From the NCBI GenBank assembly GCA_005787785.1, contig SXZT01000019.1, forward strand, positions 1 through 33,690: 33,690 nucleotides of DNA, given 5' to 3'. Positions 1 through 8,333 of this stretch are shown piece after piece; the first letter of the stretch is position 1; every line of letters starts with the position of its first letter. The notes beneath the pieces are model-generated. The model searched no databases, had not been told where the DNA came from, and saw nothing but the letters and a program-made list of their open reading frames with translations. Source of the DNA: Actinomycetota bacterium (GTDB lineage: Bacteria > Actinomycetota > Acidimicrobiia > Acidimicrobiales > Ilumatobacteraceae). The translations under genes were made by a program, and so were the position numbers.

Positions 1-116
<116 letters not shown>

Positions 117-155
117 AAGCGCGGATAACGGGGATCCGGGCAGGCTTGCCACCCC

Positions 156-653
156 ATGGGGGTGACGAGCCGCCAGAATAGAGACGTGAACTCCCGCTCG
201 CTCACCCGCGATCTCACGCGCCCCGTGTCGCGTGACTCGCGGCTGATTCCGAACCCCGGCATGCGCCGCGTCGTTCTCGGCCTCGGCGTCGTGCTCGGAA
301 TACTCGTCGCTGTCGTTTTGTTCATCTACCCGATCCGCGACTACATCGCCCAGCGTCAGACGATCGACGGCAGCGAGGCCGAGTTCTCCGCTCTCGAAGA
401 CGCAAATGAACAGATCCAAAAAGACATCCAGCGTCTCGAGACACCCGCCGGCGTGAAGGAAGCCGCCCGCCGCGAACTCGGTTACCTACTCCCCGGCGAA
501 CGCCGCCTTGCCCTCCTCGACCTGCCCGCGGTGACGGGCAGCTTCCCTGCGACCTGGCCCTACAACGTGGTCGATGCCATCCTTGCCGTGCGCGCCTCAG
601 CCGTCGCCGCCAACCGTCCGGGCATGCTCGGGCCCCTCGGCGACAATCCGTAG
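156..653 (+). CDS. ftsB: FtsB/DivIC-family septum formation initiator
   Basis: A 165-residue bitopic membrane protein. It has a basic cytoplasmic N-terminus, one membrane segment at about residues 37-58, then a heptad-like coiled coil at about 64-95, and the family hallmark A-R-R-E-L-G-Y-L-L-P-G-E at about 104-115. FtsB/DivIC proteins join the divisome through this extracytoplasmic coiled coil, with FtsL and FtsQ as partners. Its place right after eno is the standard actinobacterial arrangement. The ATG at 156 lacks a clear ribosome binding site; GTG at 162 or 186 in the same frame are alternatives and would only shorten the basic tail. Confidence 0.85.
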   Translation: MGVTSRQNRDVNSRSLTRDLTRPVSRDSRLIPNPGMRRVVLGLGVVLGILVAVVLFIYPIRDYIAQRQTIDGSEAEFSALEDANEQIQKDIQRLETPAGVKEAARRELGYLLPGERRLALLDLPAVTGSFPATWPYNVVDAILAVRASAVAANRPGMLGPLGDNP

Positions 654-684
654 CCCGCGTTGCAGGGGCCCGTGGGCCTCTGGG

Positions 685-690
685 TAGTGT
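685..690 (+). promoter_or_regulatory. Candidate -10 element (TAGTGT) and RBS for the coxL-like gene
   Basis: TAGTGT lies about 39 bases upstream of the ATG at 729, with a weak TTGCAG 19 bases further upstream as a possible -35. A good purine-rich ribosome binding site (GAAGGGA, 716-722) precedes the ATG by six bases. This RBS is what decides 729 as the start rather than the in-frame ATG at 660. Confidence 0.35.
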
Positions 691-728
691 CGAGTAGTCA
701 TTCGACATTTGTCTCGAAGGGAAATCAC

Positions 729-3017
729 ATGGGTGGAAGCATTCTCGGCAACCGTGTCATCCGCAAGGAAGACCCGAAGTTCCTGACAACCGGCGGCGTA
801 TACGTCGACGACCTTCTCGACGAGCCGTTACTGGCTGGCGCTGCGCACGTCACGTACGTTCGCAGCACCGTCGCCCACGGTCGCATCACAGGCATCGATG
901 TGTCCGACGCATTGTCGGCGCCCGGAGTCATCGCGGTCTACACCGCCGCTGATCTCGAACTTCAGGCGATGCCCGCCACCTTCAACCCCGGTGCCAAGCG
1001 CACGCTCCTCTCCAGCGACAAGGTTCGTTTCGTCGGTGAACCCGTCGCAGCCGTCATCACCGAAACGCGCGAGCAGGGTGAAGACGCGGCCGAAATGGTC
1101 ATCATCGACTACGACGTCCTGCCGGTGCTCGTCGACATGGAAGAAGCGATGACCAGCAGCACGCTGATCTTCGAAGAGTGCGGTAGCAACGTCGTGTTCG
1201 ACTCGACCGCTCTCGGAATGCCCGACAACACCGGCGAGGCATTCTTCGAGGGATGCGAAGTCGTCGTGAAGGGTCGCTTCATCAACCAGCGCGTCGCTCC
1301 GTGCCCGCTCGAAGTGCGCGGCTCGGCGGTCGCATGGGTTGACGGACGCCTCTACCAGTGGCTCAGCACACAGCACGCGCAGGGCGCAAAGGACGGCATC
1401 AAGGCCGCACTCGGTCTCGACGATGCGCAATTGCGCGTCATCACCCCCGACGTCGGCGGTGGCTTCGGTGCGAAGATCGGCGTCTACCCCGAAGAGAGTC
1501 TGCTCGGCATGATGTCGAAGAAGCTCGGCCGTCCGCTGTGCTGGCGCGAGACGCGCAGCGAGTCGATGCTCGGCATGGGCCACGGTCGCGCGCAGATCCA
1601 GTACGTCACCATCGGTGGCACGCGCGAAGGCAAGGTCCTCGCCTACCAGATGCACGTCCTGCAGGACTGTGGTGCATGGGTCGACATGGGCACGATCCTC
1701 GCCCCGTTCATGACACGACCGATGTCATCGGCCGTGTACGCGTTTCCCAAGGTCGAATGCCGCACCACGTCGATCGTCACGAATACCACGCCGACGACCG
1801 CATACCGCGGTGCGGGTCGCCCCGAGGCCACCGCGGCCGCCGAGCGCGCGATGGACATGTTCGCCCTCGAGATCGGCAAGGACCCCGTTGACGTGCGTCG
1901 CATGAACCTCATTCCGAAGTTCCTCGACAAGCACACCACCGTGATCGGCCAGACCTACGACGTCGGCGATTACGAGACCGCACTCGACAAGGTGCTCGAC
2001 GCTGCCGACTACAAGTCGCTGCGCGCCGAGCAGGCCAAGCGCCGCGCATCGGGCGACGTCAAGCAACTCGGTATCGGCGTCTCTGTCTACGTGGAAATCA
2101 CCGGCGGCGTTCCGCCGATGGGTGAGACCGCAAAGATCGAGGTGCAGGAAAACGGTCGTGCCGTCGTCTACACCGGCACCAGCCCGCACGGCCAGGGCCA
2201 CGCGACTGCGTGGTCAATGATCGCATCGGACCAGACCGGCATCCCGATGGACATGATCGACCTCGTGTGGGGCGACACCGACCTCGTTCCCGTTGGCGGC
2301 GGCACGATGGGTTCGCGCTCGCTGCAGCAGGGCGGCGCTGCGGTCAACCTCGCATCGATCGAGCTGGTCGACCAGGCGAAGAAACTCGCAGCACGTCAGC
2401 TCGAGGCCAACGAAGCCGACATCGAACTCGACCGCGATCGCGGCGTGTTCCACGTGTCGGGAACGCCGGCCATCGCAAAAACGTGGGCCGATCTCGCAAC
2501 GGCGGCAAAGGGCGACGGCGGTCTCTCACAAGAGTCGCGCTTCACTGCCGAGGGCGCATCGTTCCCCTTCGGTGCGCACGTTGCAGTGGTCGAAGTCGAC
2601 ACCGAAACCGGCAAGGTGCGCCATCTGCGTCACGTTGCCCTCGACGACGCAGGTCGCGTTCTCAACCCGCTGCTTCTCGAGGGCCAGATCCACGGTGGTC
2701 TCGCACAGGGCACCGCGCAGGCGTTGCTCGAGGAAGTGCGTTACGACTCCGATGGCAACCCGATCACGTCGAACCTCGCCGACTACGCCTTCATCTCGGC
2801 GGCAGAACTGCCGAGTTTCGAAGTCGTACACATGGAGACACCGACATACCTGAACCCGCTCGGTGCCAAGGGAATCGGCGAGTCGGGCACGATCGGCTCC
2901 ACGCCGGCCGTGCAATCGGCGGTTGTCGACGCGGTGTCGCACCTGGGCGTGAAGCACATCGACATGCCGACGACGTCGGAGCGTGTGTGGGCCGCCATCA
3001 TGTCGGCCAAGTCCTGA
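729..3017 (+). CDS. coxL: Molybdenum hydroxylase large subunit, form II CO-dehydrogenase-like (CoxL family)
   Basis: A 762-residue protein of the xanthine oxidase family, which binds molybdopterin cytosine dinucleotide. The molybdopterin-binding motif GGGFGAK is at residues 243-249 and the active-site glutamate is in G-I-G-E-S-G (E718). The active-site loop reads AYRGAGR (residues 358-364). Form I CO dehydrogenases have AYxCSFR here, with the cysteine that holds copper; the AYRGAGR form II group has no such cysteine and its substrate is not settled. It should form an (LMS)2 enzyme with the small and medium subunits at 5771-7056, although three ABC-transporter genes lie between. An aldehyde or N-heterocycle is a more likely substrate than CO. 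Family is certain, substrate unknown. Confidence 0.9.
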   Translation: MGGSILGNRVIRKEDPKFLTTGGVYVDDLLDEPLLAGAAHVTYVRSTVAHGRITGIDVSDALSAPGVIAVYTAADLELQAMPATFNPGAKRTLLSSDKVRFVGEPVAAVITETREQGEDAAEMVIIDYDVLPVLVDMEEAMTSSTLIFEECGSNVVFDSTALGMPDNTGEAFFEGCEVVVKGRFINQRVAPCPLEVRGSAVAWVDGRLYQWLSTQHAQGAKDGIKAALGLDDAQLRVITPDVGGGFGAKIGVYPEESLLGMMSKKLGRPLCWRETRSESMLGMGHGRAQIQYVTIGGTREGKVLAYQMHVLQDCGAWVDMGTILAPFMTRPMSSAVYAFPKVECRTTSIVTNTTPTTAYRGAGRPEATAAAERAMDMFALEIGKDPVDVRRMNLIPKFLDKHTTVIGQTYDVGDYETALDKVLDAADYKSLRAEQAKRRASGDVKQLGIGVSVYVEITGGVPPMGETAKIEVQENGRAVVYTGTSPHGQGHATAWSMIASDQTGIPMDMIDLVWGDTDLVPVGGGTMGSRSLQQGGAAVNLASIELVDQAKKLAARQLEANEADIELDRDRGVFHVSGTPAIAKTWADLATAAKGDGGLSQESRFTAEGASFPFGAHVAVVEVDTETGKVRHLRHVALDDAGRVLNPLLLEGQIHGGLAQGTAQALLEEVRYDSDGNPITSNLADYAFISAAELPSFEVVHMETPTYLNPLGAKGIGESGTIGSTPAVQSAVVDAVSHLGVKHIDMPTTSERVWAAIMSAKS

Positions 3018-3051
3018 CGCAACAGTCGCACCGAAAGTTTCCCAACGGGCG

Positions 3052-3057
3052 TAGGGT
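3052..3057 (+). promoter_or_regulatory. Candidate -10 element (TAGGGT) for the ABC exporter genes
   Basis: TAGGGT lies 49 bases upstream of the ATG at 3106 in the 88-bp gap after coxL. No convincing -35 hexamer is visible. It would let the exporter be transcribed independently of coxL. Confidence 0.35.
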
Positions 3058-3105
3058 CTGACGTCGCCGTCCGTCGATTGTCGGCCGGCAGATTGGAAGT
3101 CCCCC

Positions 3106-4062
3106 ATGTCATCGAAATCCCCGATCGTCGCGTCCCGGTTGGTGCGCCACTTCGGTTCGTCCGACAATCCTGTTCGCGCCGTTGACGGTGTCGATCTCGA
3201 GGTCCGTGAAGGCGAGATCTTTGGCTTCCTCGGGCCCAACGGCGCGGGCAAGTCGACGACGGTGCGCATGCTCACCACGCTCTTGCGTCCCACATCGGGT
3301 ACCGCGCACGTCGCGGGATTCGACATCGTGCGCGAGGCCGACAAGGTGCGTCGCAACATCGGCGTTGCCCTGCAGGATGCCGCGATCGATCCGTTGATGA
3401 CGGGCCATGAGCTGCTCGAACTACAGGCCGTGCTGTACGGCATCGCGCCGGCCAGCGTGAAGCCGCGGGCGGGCGAACTCCTCGAGCGCGTCGGCCTCAC
3501 CGCTGCGGCTGATCGTCGCGTCGGCACTTACTCGGGCGGCATGCGTCGTCGACTCGACCTCGCGCTGTCGCTCATTCACGAGCCAACCGTTCTCTTCCTC
3601 GACGAACCAACGACGGGCCTCGACCCGATGAGCCGCGTCACGCTGTGGGACGAGGTGCGGCGCCTGAACAAAGAGGGCACAACGGTCCTGCTCACCACGC
3701 AGTACCTGGAAGAAGCCGACCAGTTGGCCGACCGCATCGCCATCATCGACGGCGGCAAGATCGTGCGGGAAGGTGTCCCGCGCGACCTGAAGGCCCAGGT
3801 CGGTGCACCAACACTGCTGATCAGCGTCGATGCGGCCCACAACGACGCTGCCGCGCGAGTGCTCGGCGAGTTCGGCGACATGCGCCCCACCACGGAAGGG
3901 GCGCTCGCTGTCGGCCTCTCGGCCGGTGCACGTGCGGTCACCGACGTCGTTCGCAGGCTCGACGAACAAGGCATCGTCGTGCACCACCTCGAATTGAACG
4001 AGCCCAGCCTCGACGACGTGTTCGCTGAAGCGACGGGCCACCGCCTCGAGGGTGAGAAATGA
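3106..4062 (+). CDS. ABC exporter ATP-binding protein, DrrA-like
   Basis: A 318-residue nucleotide-binding subunit. Walker A GPNGAGKST is at 43-51, the signature YSGGM at 142-146 and Walker B VLFLDEP at 162-168, followed by the D-loop. The switch position reads TTQYLEEAD, with Gln at residue 199 where many ABC proteins have His; this is common in the DrrA (daunorubicin resistance) group. The C-terminal hundred residues match the DrrA-type extension. It should power the two ABC-2 permeases that follow, the first of which overlaps its stop codon by four bases (ATGA). What is exported cannot be told from sequence. Its position between the hydroxylase subunit genes suggests, but does not show, a link with that pathway. 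Confidence 0.9.
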   Translation: MSSKSPIVASRLVRHFGSSDNPVRAVDGVDLEVREGEIFGFLGPNGAGKSTTVRMLTTLLRPTSGTAHVAGFDIVREADKVRRNIGVALQDAAIDPLMTGHELLELQAVLYGIAPASVKPRAGELLERVGLTAAADRRVGTYSGGMRRRLDLALSLIHEPTVLFLDEPTTGLDPMSRVTLWDEVRRLNKEGTTVLLTTQYLEEADQLADRIAIIDGGKIVREGVPRDLKAQVGAPTLLISVDAAHNDAAARVLGEFGDMRPTTEGALAVGLSAGARAVTDVVRRLDEQGIVVHHLELNEPSLDDVFAEATGHRLEGEK

Positions 4063-4862
4063 CCTCAACCATGACCACCGCGAGGACGGTGGGTTCGCTG
4101 CGCCAAACCTTGGCGATGTCCAAGCGCTCGATCATGGCCCTCGTGCGCCAACCGGCGTTGGTCATTCCATCGATCACTTTCCCACTGTTCTTTGCCGCCC
4201 TCGGCACGTCGTCGTTCGGCCGCGCCACCGGCCTGCCGGGCTTCCCGAAGGTTGATTCGTTCCTCGACTTCAGCCTTGCCGGCACGATCGTGCAGGGCGT
4301 GCTGTTCGGTTCGGTGCAGAGCGGGTCCGCTCTCGCCACCGACATCGAGAACGGTTTCTTTTATCGCCTGCTCGCTTCACCGACATCGCGGCTCGGAATC
4401 CTGATCGGCCGCCTCATGGGTGCGGCCGCGTACGGTGCCGCACAAACAGCATTCTTCACCGTACTGCTGATTCCTTTCGGTCTGCACGTAAAGGGTGGCG
4501 TTCCCGGCGCGATCGTCATGCTCGTGTCCGGAGGCCTCACCGCGATCGCCATTGCCGGCTTCATGGCCGCGATGGCATTGCGCACGGGCTCCTCCGAGGC
4601 CGTGCAGGGCGTGTTCCCACTCGTGTTCATCGCACTCTTCTTTTCGAGTGCATTCTTCCCGCGCCAGACGATGAGCGGCGCGTACCGTCACATTGCGGAT
4701 GCAAACCCGATCTCATACCTCATCGAGGGACTGCGTGATCTGTGCATCACGGGCTTCACCGCATCGGCATGCGCCAAGGCATTGCTCGTACCGATCGGCA
4801 TCATGGTGGTTTCGTTCGCACTCGCCCTGCGCTCGCTCGCACGAAGGGTGGCGGCACAATGA
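4059..4862 (+). CDS. ABC-2 type permease, DrrB-like (first of two)
   Basis: A 267-residue integral membrane protein with about six hydrophobic segments in the ABC-2 (DrrB) arrangement: a basic N-terminal stretch, a first segment near residues 30-45, and the ABC-2 core ENGFFYRLLASPTSR at about 98-112, which lies on the cytoplasmic face and contacts the ATPase. Its ATG overlaps the ATPase stop codon by four bases, and its own stop overlaps the next permease start by four bases, so the three genes are translationally coupled. It likely pairs with the second permease to form a heterodimeric pore. Confidence 0.87.
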   Translation: MTSTMTTARTVGSLRQTLAMSKRSIMALVRQPALVIPSITFPLFFAALGTSSFGRATGLPGFPKVDSFLDFSLAGTIVQGVLFGSVQSGSALATDIENGFFYRLLASPTSRLGILIGRLMGAAAYGAAQTAFFTVLLIPFGLHVKGGVPGAIVMLVSGGLTAIAIAGFMAAMALRTGSSEAVQGVFPLVFIALFFSSAFFPRQTMSGAYRHIADANPISYLIEGLRDLCITGFTASACAKALLVPIGIMVVSFALALRSLARRVAAQ

Positions 4863-5653
4863 CCGCGACACATCTCTCGACGCACCTCTCAGCCATGCGC
4901 TCGTCGCGCGCGCTGTCGGCGCGCGGCATGCGCAATATGCGCCGCCTCCCGTCGACGTTCATCCCCACGCTTGCGATGCCGATCTTCCAGGCAATCGCAT
5001 TTTCGGGCACGTTTTTCGCAATCACGAAGTTGCCGGGATTCCCCACCGACCGAAGCATCAATTGGTACCTGCCGCTCGCAGTCGTCATGGGTTCGGCGTT
5101 CGCCGGCATCGGCCTGGGCTTCACCACCATTCGCGACATCGAGACCGGGTTCTTCGACCGACTGCGCATGTCTCCGACCCCGCGCTCCGCGCTCATTGTC
5201 GGGCCGCTCATCATGACGTGGATCCGCACGTGCATCGTCGTCACCATGGTGGTCATCATCGGCTTCGCGTTCGGCGCGCGCCTCACCGGCGGCATCGTCG
5301 GCCTGGCGTGTCTGTATCTCGCGTCGATCGGTCTCGCCACCGTGTCGGCCGGCTGGGGTCTCGGCATCGCGTACCGCTTCCGCGACATGCGTGGTGCGGC
5401 GATCATGCAGTTGACGCTCTTTCTCGTCATGTTCCTCTCGAGCGCCCAGACACCCCTCTTTGTCATGACGGGCTGGCTCCACGGGGTCGCCCGGGTCAAT
5501 CCGGCCACCAACGTGCTGCGTCTCTCCCGACAGGGGTTCCTCGGCGACGTCACCTGGAACGGGGTCTGGGGCGGCGTTCTCGCCCTCGTGGGCGGGTCTT
5601 TCCTCACCCTTACGTTCGCCTACCGCGGCCTGCGTGGCCTGGAACGCAATTAA
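4859..5653 (+). CDS. ABC-2 type permease, DrrB-like (second of two)
   Basis: A 264-residue paralogue of the preceding permease, with the same layout and the core motif ETGFFDRLRMSPTPR at about 97-111. The start at 4859 is chosen because it forms the ATGA overlap with the upstream stop; in-frame codons further upstream would run back through the upstream gene. The last codons (G-L-E-R-N-stop) lie inside a 36-bp tandem duplication, whose second copy would read S-L-E-R-D-stop. It ends the exporter gene set. Confidence 0.87.
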   Translation: MTATHLSTHLSAMRSSRALSARGMRNMRRLPSTFIPTLAMPIFQAIAFSGTFFAITKLPGFPTDRSINWYLPLAVVMGSAFAGIGLGFTTIRDIETGFFDRLRMSPTPRSALIVGPLIMTWIRTCIVVTMVVIIGFAFGARLTGGIVGLACLYLASIGLATVSAGWGLGIAYRFRDMRGAAIMQLTLFLVMFLSSAQTPLFVMTGWLHGVARVNPATNVLRLSRQGFLGDVTWNGVWGGVLALVGGSFLTLTFAYRGLRGLERN

Positions 5654-5708
5654 CCCCCGGTCGGCTGGCGGAGCCTCGAGCGCGATTAACCCCCCGGTCG
5701 GCTGGCGG
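5637..5708 (+). repeat. 36-bp tandem duplication spanning a gene's last codons and stop
   Basis: Two adjacent copies of about 36 bp, 5637-5672 and 5673-5708. Both contain ATTAACCCCC(C)GGTCGGCTGGCGG. The copies differ at a handful of bases plus one extra C in the second. The first copy encodes the terminal residues and stop codon of the second permease. Confidence 0.85.
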
Positions 5709-5713
5709 GGAGT

Positions 5714-5728
5714 GCCCCGGTTTGGGGC
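5714..5728 (+). terminator. Short hairpin between the exporter genes and coxS
   Basis: GCCCC (5714-5718) pairs with GGGGC (5724-5728) around a five-base loop. There is no T-run after it, so it is at best a weak or Rho-type terminator, or an element in the coxS leader. A purine-rich stretch (GAAGAAGGGGAA) just before the ATG at 5771 serves as the coxS ribosome binding site. Confidence 0.25.
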
Positions 5729-5770
5729 AAGATAGAGGACGCCTCGAGCCGGGGCCGAAGAAGGGGAACC

Positions 5771-6232
5771 ATGAAGATCAGCGTCACCGTGAACGGGGAA
5801 AAGCGCGAAAGCGAGATCGAACCGCGCACTCTGCTCGTGCAGTACATCCGTGAGAATCTTGCGCTCACCGGCACCAACGTCGGCTGCGACACATCCAGTT
5901 GTGGTGCGTGCTCGATGCACCTGAATGGCGAAGCCGTGAAGAGCTGCACCGTGCTGGCGGTGCAGGCCGACGGCTGCGACCTCACCACGATCGAAGGTGT
6001 TGCCAAGGGCGGCAAGATGCACCCGATGCAGGAAGCGTTCATGCAGAACCACGGCCTGCAGTGCGGCTCCTGCACTCCCGGCATGGTCATGGCGGCGATT
6101 TCTCTCTTGAAGGAAAACCCCAACCCGACCGAGGAACAGGTGCGCCTCGGCCTCGAAGGCAACCTCTGCCGCTGCACCGGGTACCACAACATCGTCCAGT
6201 CGGTTCTGGCCTGTGCGAAGGGTGGCAACTGA
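5771..6232 (+). CDS. coxS: Molybdenum hydroxylase small subunit, two [2Fe-2S] clusters (CoxS family)
   Basis: A 153-residue iron-sulfur protein of standard CoxS length. The N-terminal plant-ferredoxin-like domain holds cysteines 39, 44, 47 and 59 (C-x4-C-x2-C-x11-C). The C-terminal helical domain holds C98, C101, C133 and C135 (C-x2-C ... C-R-C), the pattern that binds the cluster nearest the molybdenum. It passes electrons from the molybdenum site on CoxL to the FAD on CoxM. Its stop codon overlaps the coxM start by one base. The subunit order here is L, then S-M after an exporter, unlike the M-S-L order of form I coxMSL. Confidence 0.93.
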   Translation: MKISVTVNGEKRESEIEPRTLLVQYIRENLALTGTNVGCDTSSCGACSMHLNGEAVKSCTVLAVQADGCDLTTIEGVAKGGKMHPMQEAFMQNHGLQCGSCTPGMVMAAISLLKENPNPTEEQVRLGLEGNLCRCTGYHNIVQSVLACAKGGN

Positions 6233-7056
6233 TGCTTCCCGCAGCCTTCGATTACAAGCGCGCCGGTTCCGCGGCCGAGGCGATCAGCCTCGTGTCCGAA
6301 TACGGTGAAGATGCCAAGTTCCTCGCCGGCGGTCACTCGCTTCTGCCGCTCATGAAGTTGCGCCTCGCAGCGCCGAGCGTTCTCGTCGACATCGGTCGTC
6401 TCTCCGATCTCTCGTACATCCGCGACGCCGGTGACCACATCGCCATCGGCGCACTCACGCGCCACATGGACGTCGAGACATCGCCCGTGCTCGCCCAACA
6501 CGTACCCCTGCTCGCGCATGCAGCAGGCCACGTCGGCGACCCGCAGGTACGTCACCGCGGCACGATCGGTGGGTCGATCGCCCACGCCGACCCGGCCTCC
6601 GACCTGCCCGCTACCACGCTCGCTCTCGGCGCGACGTACGTCGTGCAAGGCTCGTCCGGCACGCGTGAAATCGCCGCGAAGGACTTCTACAAGGGTTTCC
6701 TCGAGAGCGCGTTGCGCCCCGACGAAATGCTCACCGAAATCCGCGTGCCGAAGATGAACGGTGCCGGCTGGAGCTTCCAGAAATTCAACCGTCGCGCCCA
6801 GGACTGGGCGATCGTCGGGGTTGCGGCATGGCGCCGCGGCAGCGAGTCGGGCGTCGGTCTCGTGAACATGGGTTCGACACCGGTGCTCGCATCCAGCGTC
6901 GCCTCGGCCATCGCGTCGGGCGCATCGGTTGCCGATGCCGCACACAAGGCGTCGGCCGAGGCCGAGCCGCAGTCCGACCTGAACGCGACTAGCGACTACC
7001 GCAAGCATCTCGCCACGGTTCTCGTGCGTCGCGCGCTCGAAGAAGCCTCCAAGTAA
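6232..7056 (+). CDS. coxM: Molybdenum hydroxylase medium subunit, FAD-binding (CoxM family)
   Basis: A 274-residue flavoprotein of the FAD_binding_5/CO_deh_flav_C type. The two diphosphate-binding signatures are clear: AGGHS at residues 32-36 and TIGGS at 111-115, followed by A-D-P-A-S-D-L-P at 119-126. It accepts electrons from CoxS and hands them to the respiratory chain or another acceptor. The ATG at 6232 overlaps the coxS stop by one base, showing translational coupling. In-frame codons upstream run through coxS and are not used. Confidence 0.93.
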   Translation: MLPAAFDYKRAGSAAEAISLVSEYGEDAKFLAGGHSLLPLMKLRLAAPSVLVDIGRLSDLSYIRDAGDHIAIGALTRHMDVETSPVLAQHVPLLAHAAGHVGDPQVRHRGTIGGSIAHADPASDLPATTLALGATYVVQGSSGTREIAAKDFYKGFLESALRPDEMLTEIRVPKMNGAGWSFQKFNRRAQDWAIVGVAAWRRGSESGVGLVNMGSTPVLASSVASAIASGASVADAAHKASAEAEPQSDLNATSDYRKHLATVLVRRALEEASK

Positions 7057-7078
7057 CCGGGGCTTTCCCGTCATAACA

Positions 7079-7966
7079 GTGAATCCCCGGCACCTACGGG
7101 CTGTCGCGTTCTCTTCTTACTTCGTCGTATTCGTGTGGGCGGCGTTCGTATACGGCCTGCCCACCGATCGCATTGCCGTGCTGTCGTGGGTGCTCGGCGG
7201 ATTCGTGTGCGGTGCAATGGGCCGCCCGCGGCGTGACTGGTTCTTCATGGTGCGCGACTTTTCACTGTTCGTCGCCATGTGGTTCGCCTACGACTACTCG
7301 CGCGGAATGGCCGACCAGTTGGGTTTTCCCGTCAATCGCACACTCCCCCGCGACATCGACCGTCTGCTGTTCTTTGGCGCTGACCCGAACGTGTGGATGC
7401 AGCGGCACTTCTATGAGGCGGGTTCGGTGCGCTGGTACGACGTCGCCGGGTCACTCGTCTACTTCACCCACTTCTGCGTGCCGATGGGCCTTGCAATCGC
7501 CCTGTGGGCGCGCAACCGTGACCGCTGGATGCAGTACATCCGCCGCCTCGCCACCGTCTTGTTTCTCGGCGTCGCCACCTTCGTCGTCTTTCCCGCCGCA
7601 CCACCGTGGATGGTGGCAAAGGACGGCGGTATGGATGCAATCGCACGACCAACGGTGCGCGGCTGGACACACCTCGGCCTCGACACGGTGTCACGCGTCA
7701 TCGAACGCGGCCGCGAAGTGGTGAACCCGGTCGCCGCGGTTCCCAGCCTGCACGTCGCGTTTTCGCTGATCGTCGTCTTGTTCTTCGCCAAACAGATGCC
7801 GAAGTGGCTGCGGCCGATCATCGTGTTGTTCCCCGCATCGATGATGCTGACGCTTGTCTATTTCGGCGAACACTTCGTCTTTGACGGAATTCTCGGTGTC
7901 GCGTACGTGCTCATCGCGTTCCGCTTCTGGTCCCGCTACGAAACCCGAAAAGGGATCTCGGTGTGA
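7079..7966 (+). CDS. PAP2-superfamily membrane phosphatase/phosphotransferase (AUR1/inositolphosphotransferase-like)
   Basis: A 295-residue multi-pass membrane protein with about six hydrophobic segments. The PAP2 motifs are visible: P-S-L-H at 222-225 (catalytic base region) and H265-x3-D269 in GEHFVFDG. The AAPPW stretch at 173-177 is typical of the AUR1-like, inositolphosphotransferase branch rather than of soluble acid phosphatases. It would act on a phospholipid or polyprenyl phosphate head group at the membrane. It starts with GTG 23 bases after coxM, so it may be co-transcribed, but no known CO-dehydrogenase role exists. The stop codon lies inside the left arm of the inverted repeat at 7956-8006. 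Confidence 0.8.
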   Translation: MNPRHLRAVAFSSYFVVFVWAAFVYGLPTDRIAVLSWVLGGFVCGAMGRPRRDWFFMVRDFSLFVAMWFAYDYSRGMADQLGFPVNRTLPRDIDRLLFFGADPNVWMQRHFYEAGSVRWYDVAGSLVYFTHFCVPMGLAIALWARNRDRWMQYIRRLATVLFLGVATFVVFPAAPPWMVAKDGGMDAIARPTVRGWTHLGLDTVSRVIERGREVVNPVAAVPSLHVAFSLIVVLFFAKQMPKWLRPIIVLFPASMMLTLVYFGEHFVFDGILGVAYVLIAFRFWSRYETRKGISV

Positions 7967-8006
7967 AATTACCCGCTTTTTGCAACACGGCACACCGAGA
8001 AGTGAA
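7956..8006 (+). repeat. Left arm of a 51-bp inverted repeat flanking the Dabb gene
   Basis: This arm matches the reverse complement of 8334-8384 at 47 of 51 positions: 33 identical bases, four mismatches, then 14 identical bases. The arm is also a stem in itself, since 7956-7965 (TCTCGGTGTG) pairs perfectly with 7991-8000 (CACACCGAGA). It sits between two convergent gene ends, so it could act as a bidirectional terminator. Confidence 0.9.
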
Positions 8007-8018
8007 ACATTGGAGCGC

Positions 8019-8321
8019 CTAGTTCACGCTGAATTGAACGCTCGCCCGCTCCGCAATGCGCGGGGCCAACGACTCGTCGCGCACCGCCTCGTGAGCCGGG
8101 TGTGAGAGGTATTCGCGCCACCCCGCTTCGTCATCAAATTGAGCAGAGATCGCGAAATCCCAACTTACGCCCGGCTGACCAAGACCAAGGTCCCGGCCAA
8201 ACTTGTATGAACGAATCGACGGAACCTTGCCGGGCAGAGTGCCAAGCGCAGTAGCCATCTCATCGACATGCGAAGTCGTAGTGCCGGGTTTCCACTTGAA
8301 GAAAACGTTATGAACAAACAT
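8019..8321 (-). CDS. Dabb (stress-responsive A/B barrel) domain protein
   Basis: A 100-residue single-domain protein. It opens MFVHNVFFKWKPG, the typical first beta strand of Dabb proteins, and has the conserved F-G-R-D-L-G and W-R-E-Y-L-S-H-P-A-H-E parts; the histidine-rich end of the second helix is characteristic. These small dimeric barrels are related to plant stress proteins and olivetolic acid cyclase-like enzymes; the specific role here is unknown. The ATG at 8321 is preferred over the one at 8330 because GAAGGG, which is partly in the right repeat arm, is correctly spaced only for 8321. It lies downstream of the SDR gene on the same strand and between the two repeat arms. Confidence 0.82.
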   Translation of the reverse strand: MFVHNVFFKWKPGTTTSHVDEMATALGTLPGKVPSIRSYKFGRDLGLGQPGVSWDFAISAQFDDEAGWREYLSHPAHEAVRDESLAPRIAERASVQFSVN

Positions 8322-8333
8322 GGACGTCATCCC

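Noticed and set aside
660-728. In-frame ATG at 660 extending the CoxL-like protein by 23 residues
   Set aside because: The extra residues do not resemble the family, there is no ribosome binding site at 660, and GAAGGGA is well placed for the ATG at 729.
828-1655. Long reverse-strand open frame inside coxL
   Set aside because: It is the antisense shadow of a confidently identified gene in high-GC DNA, where long spurious frames are common.
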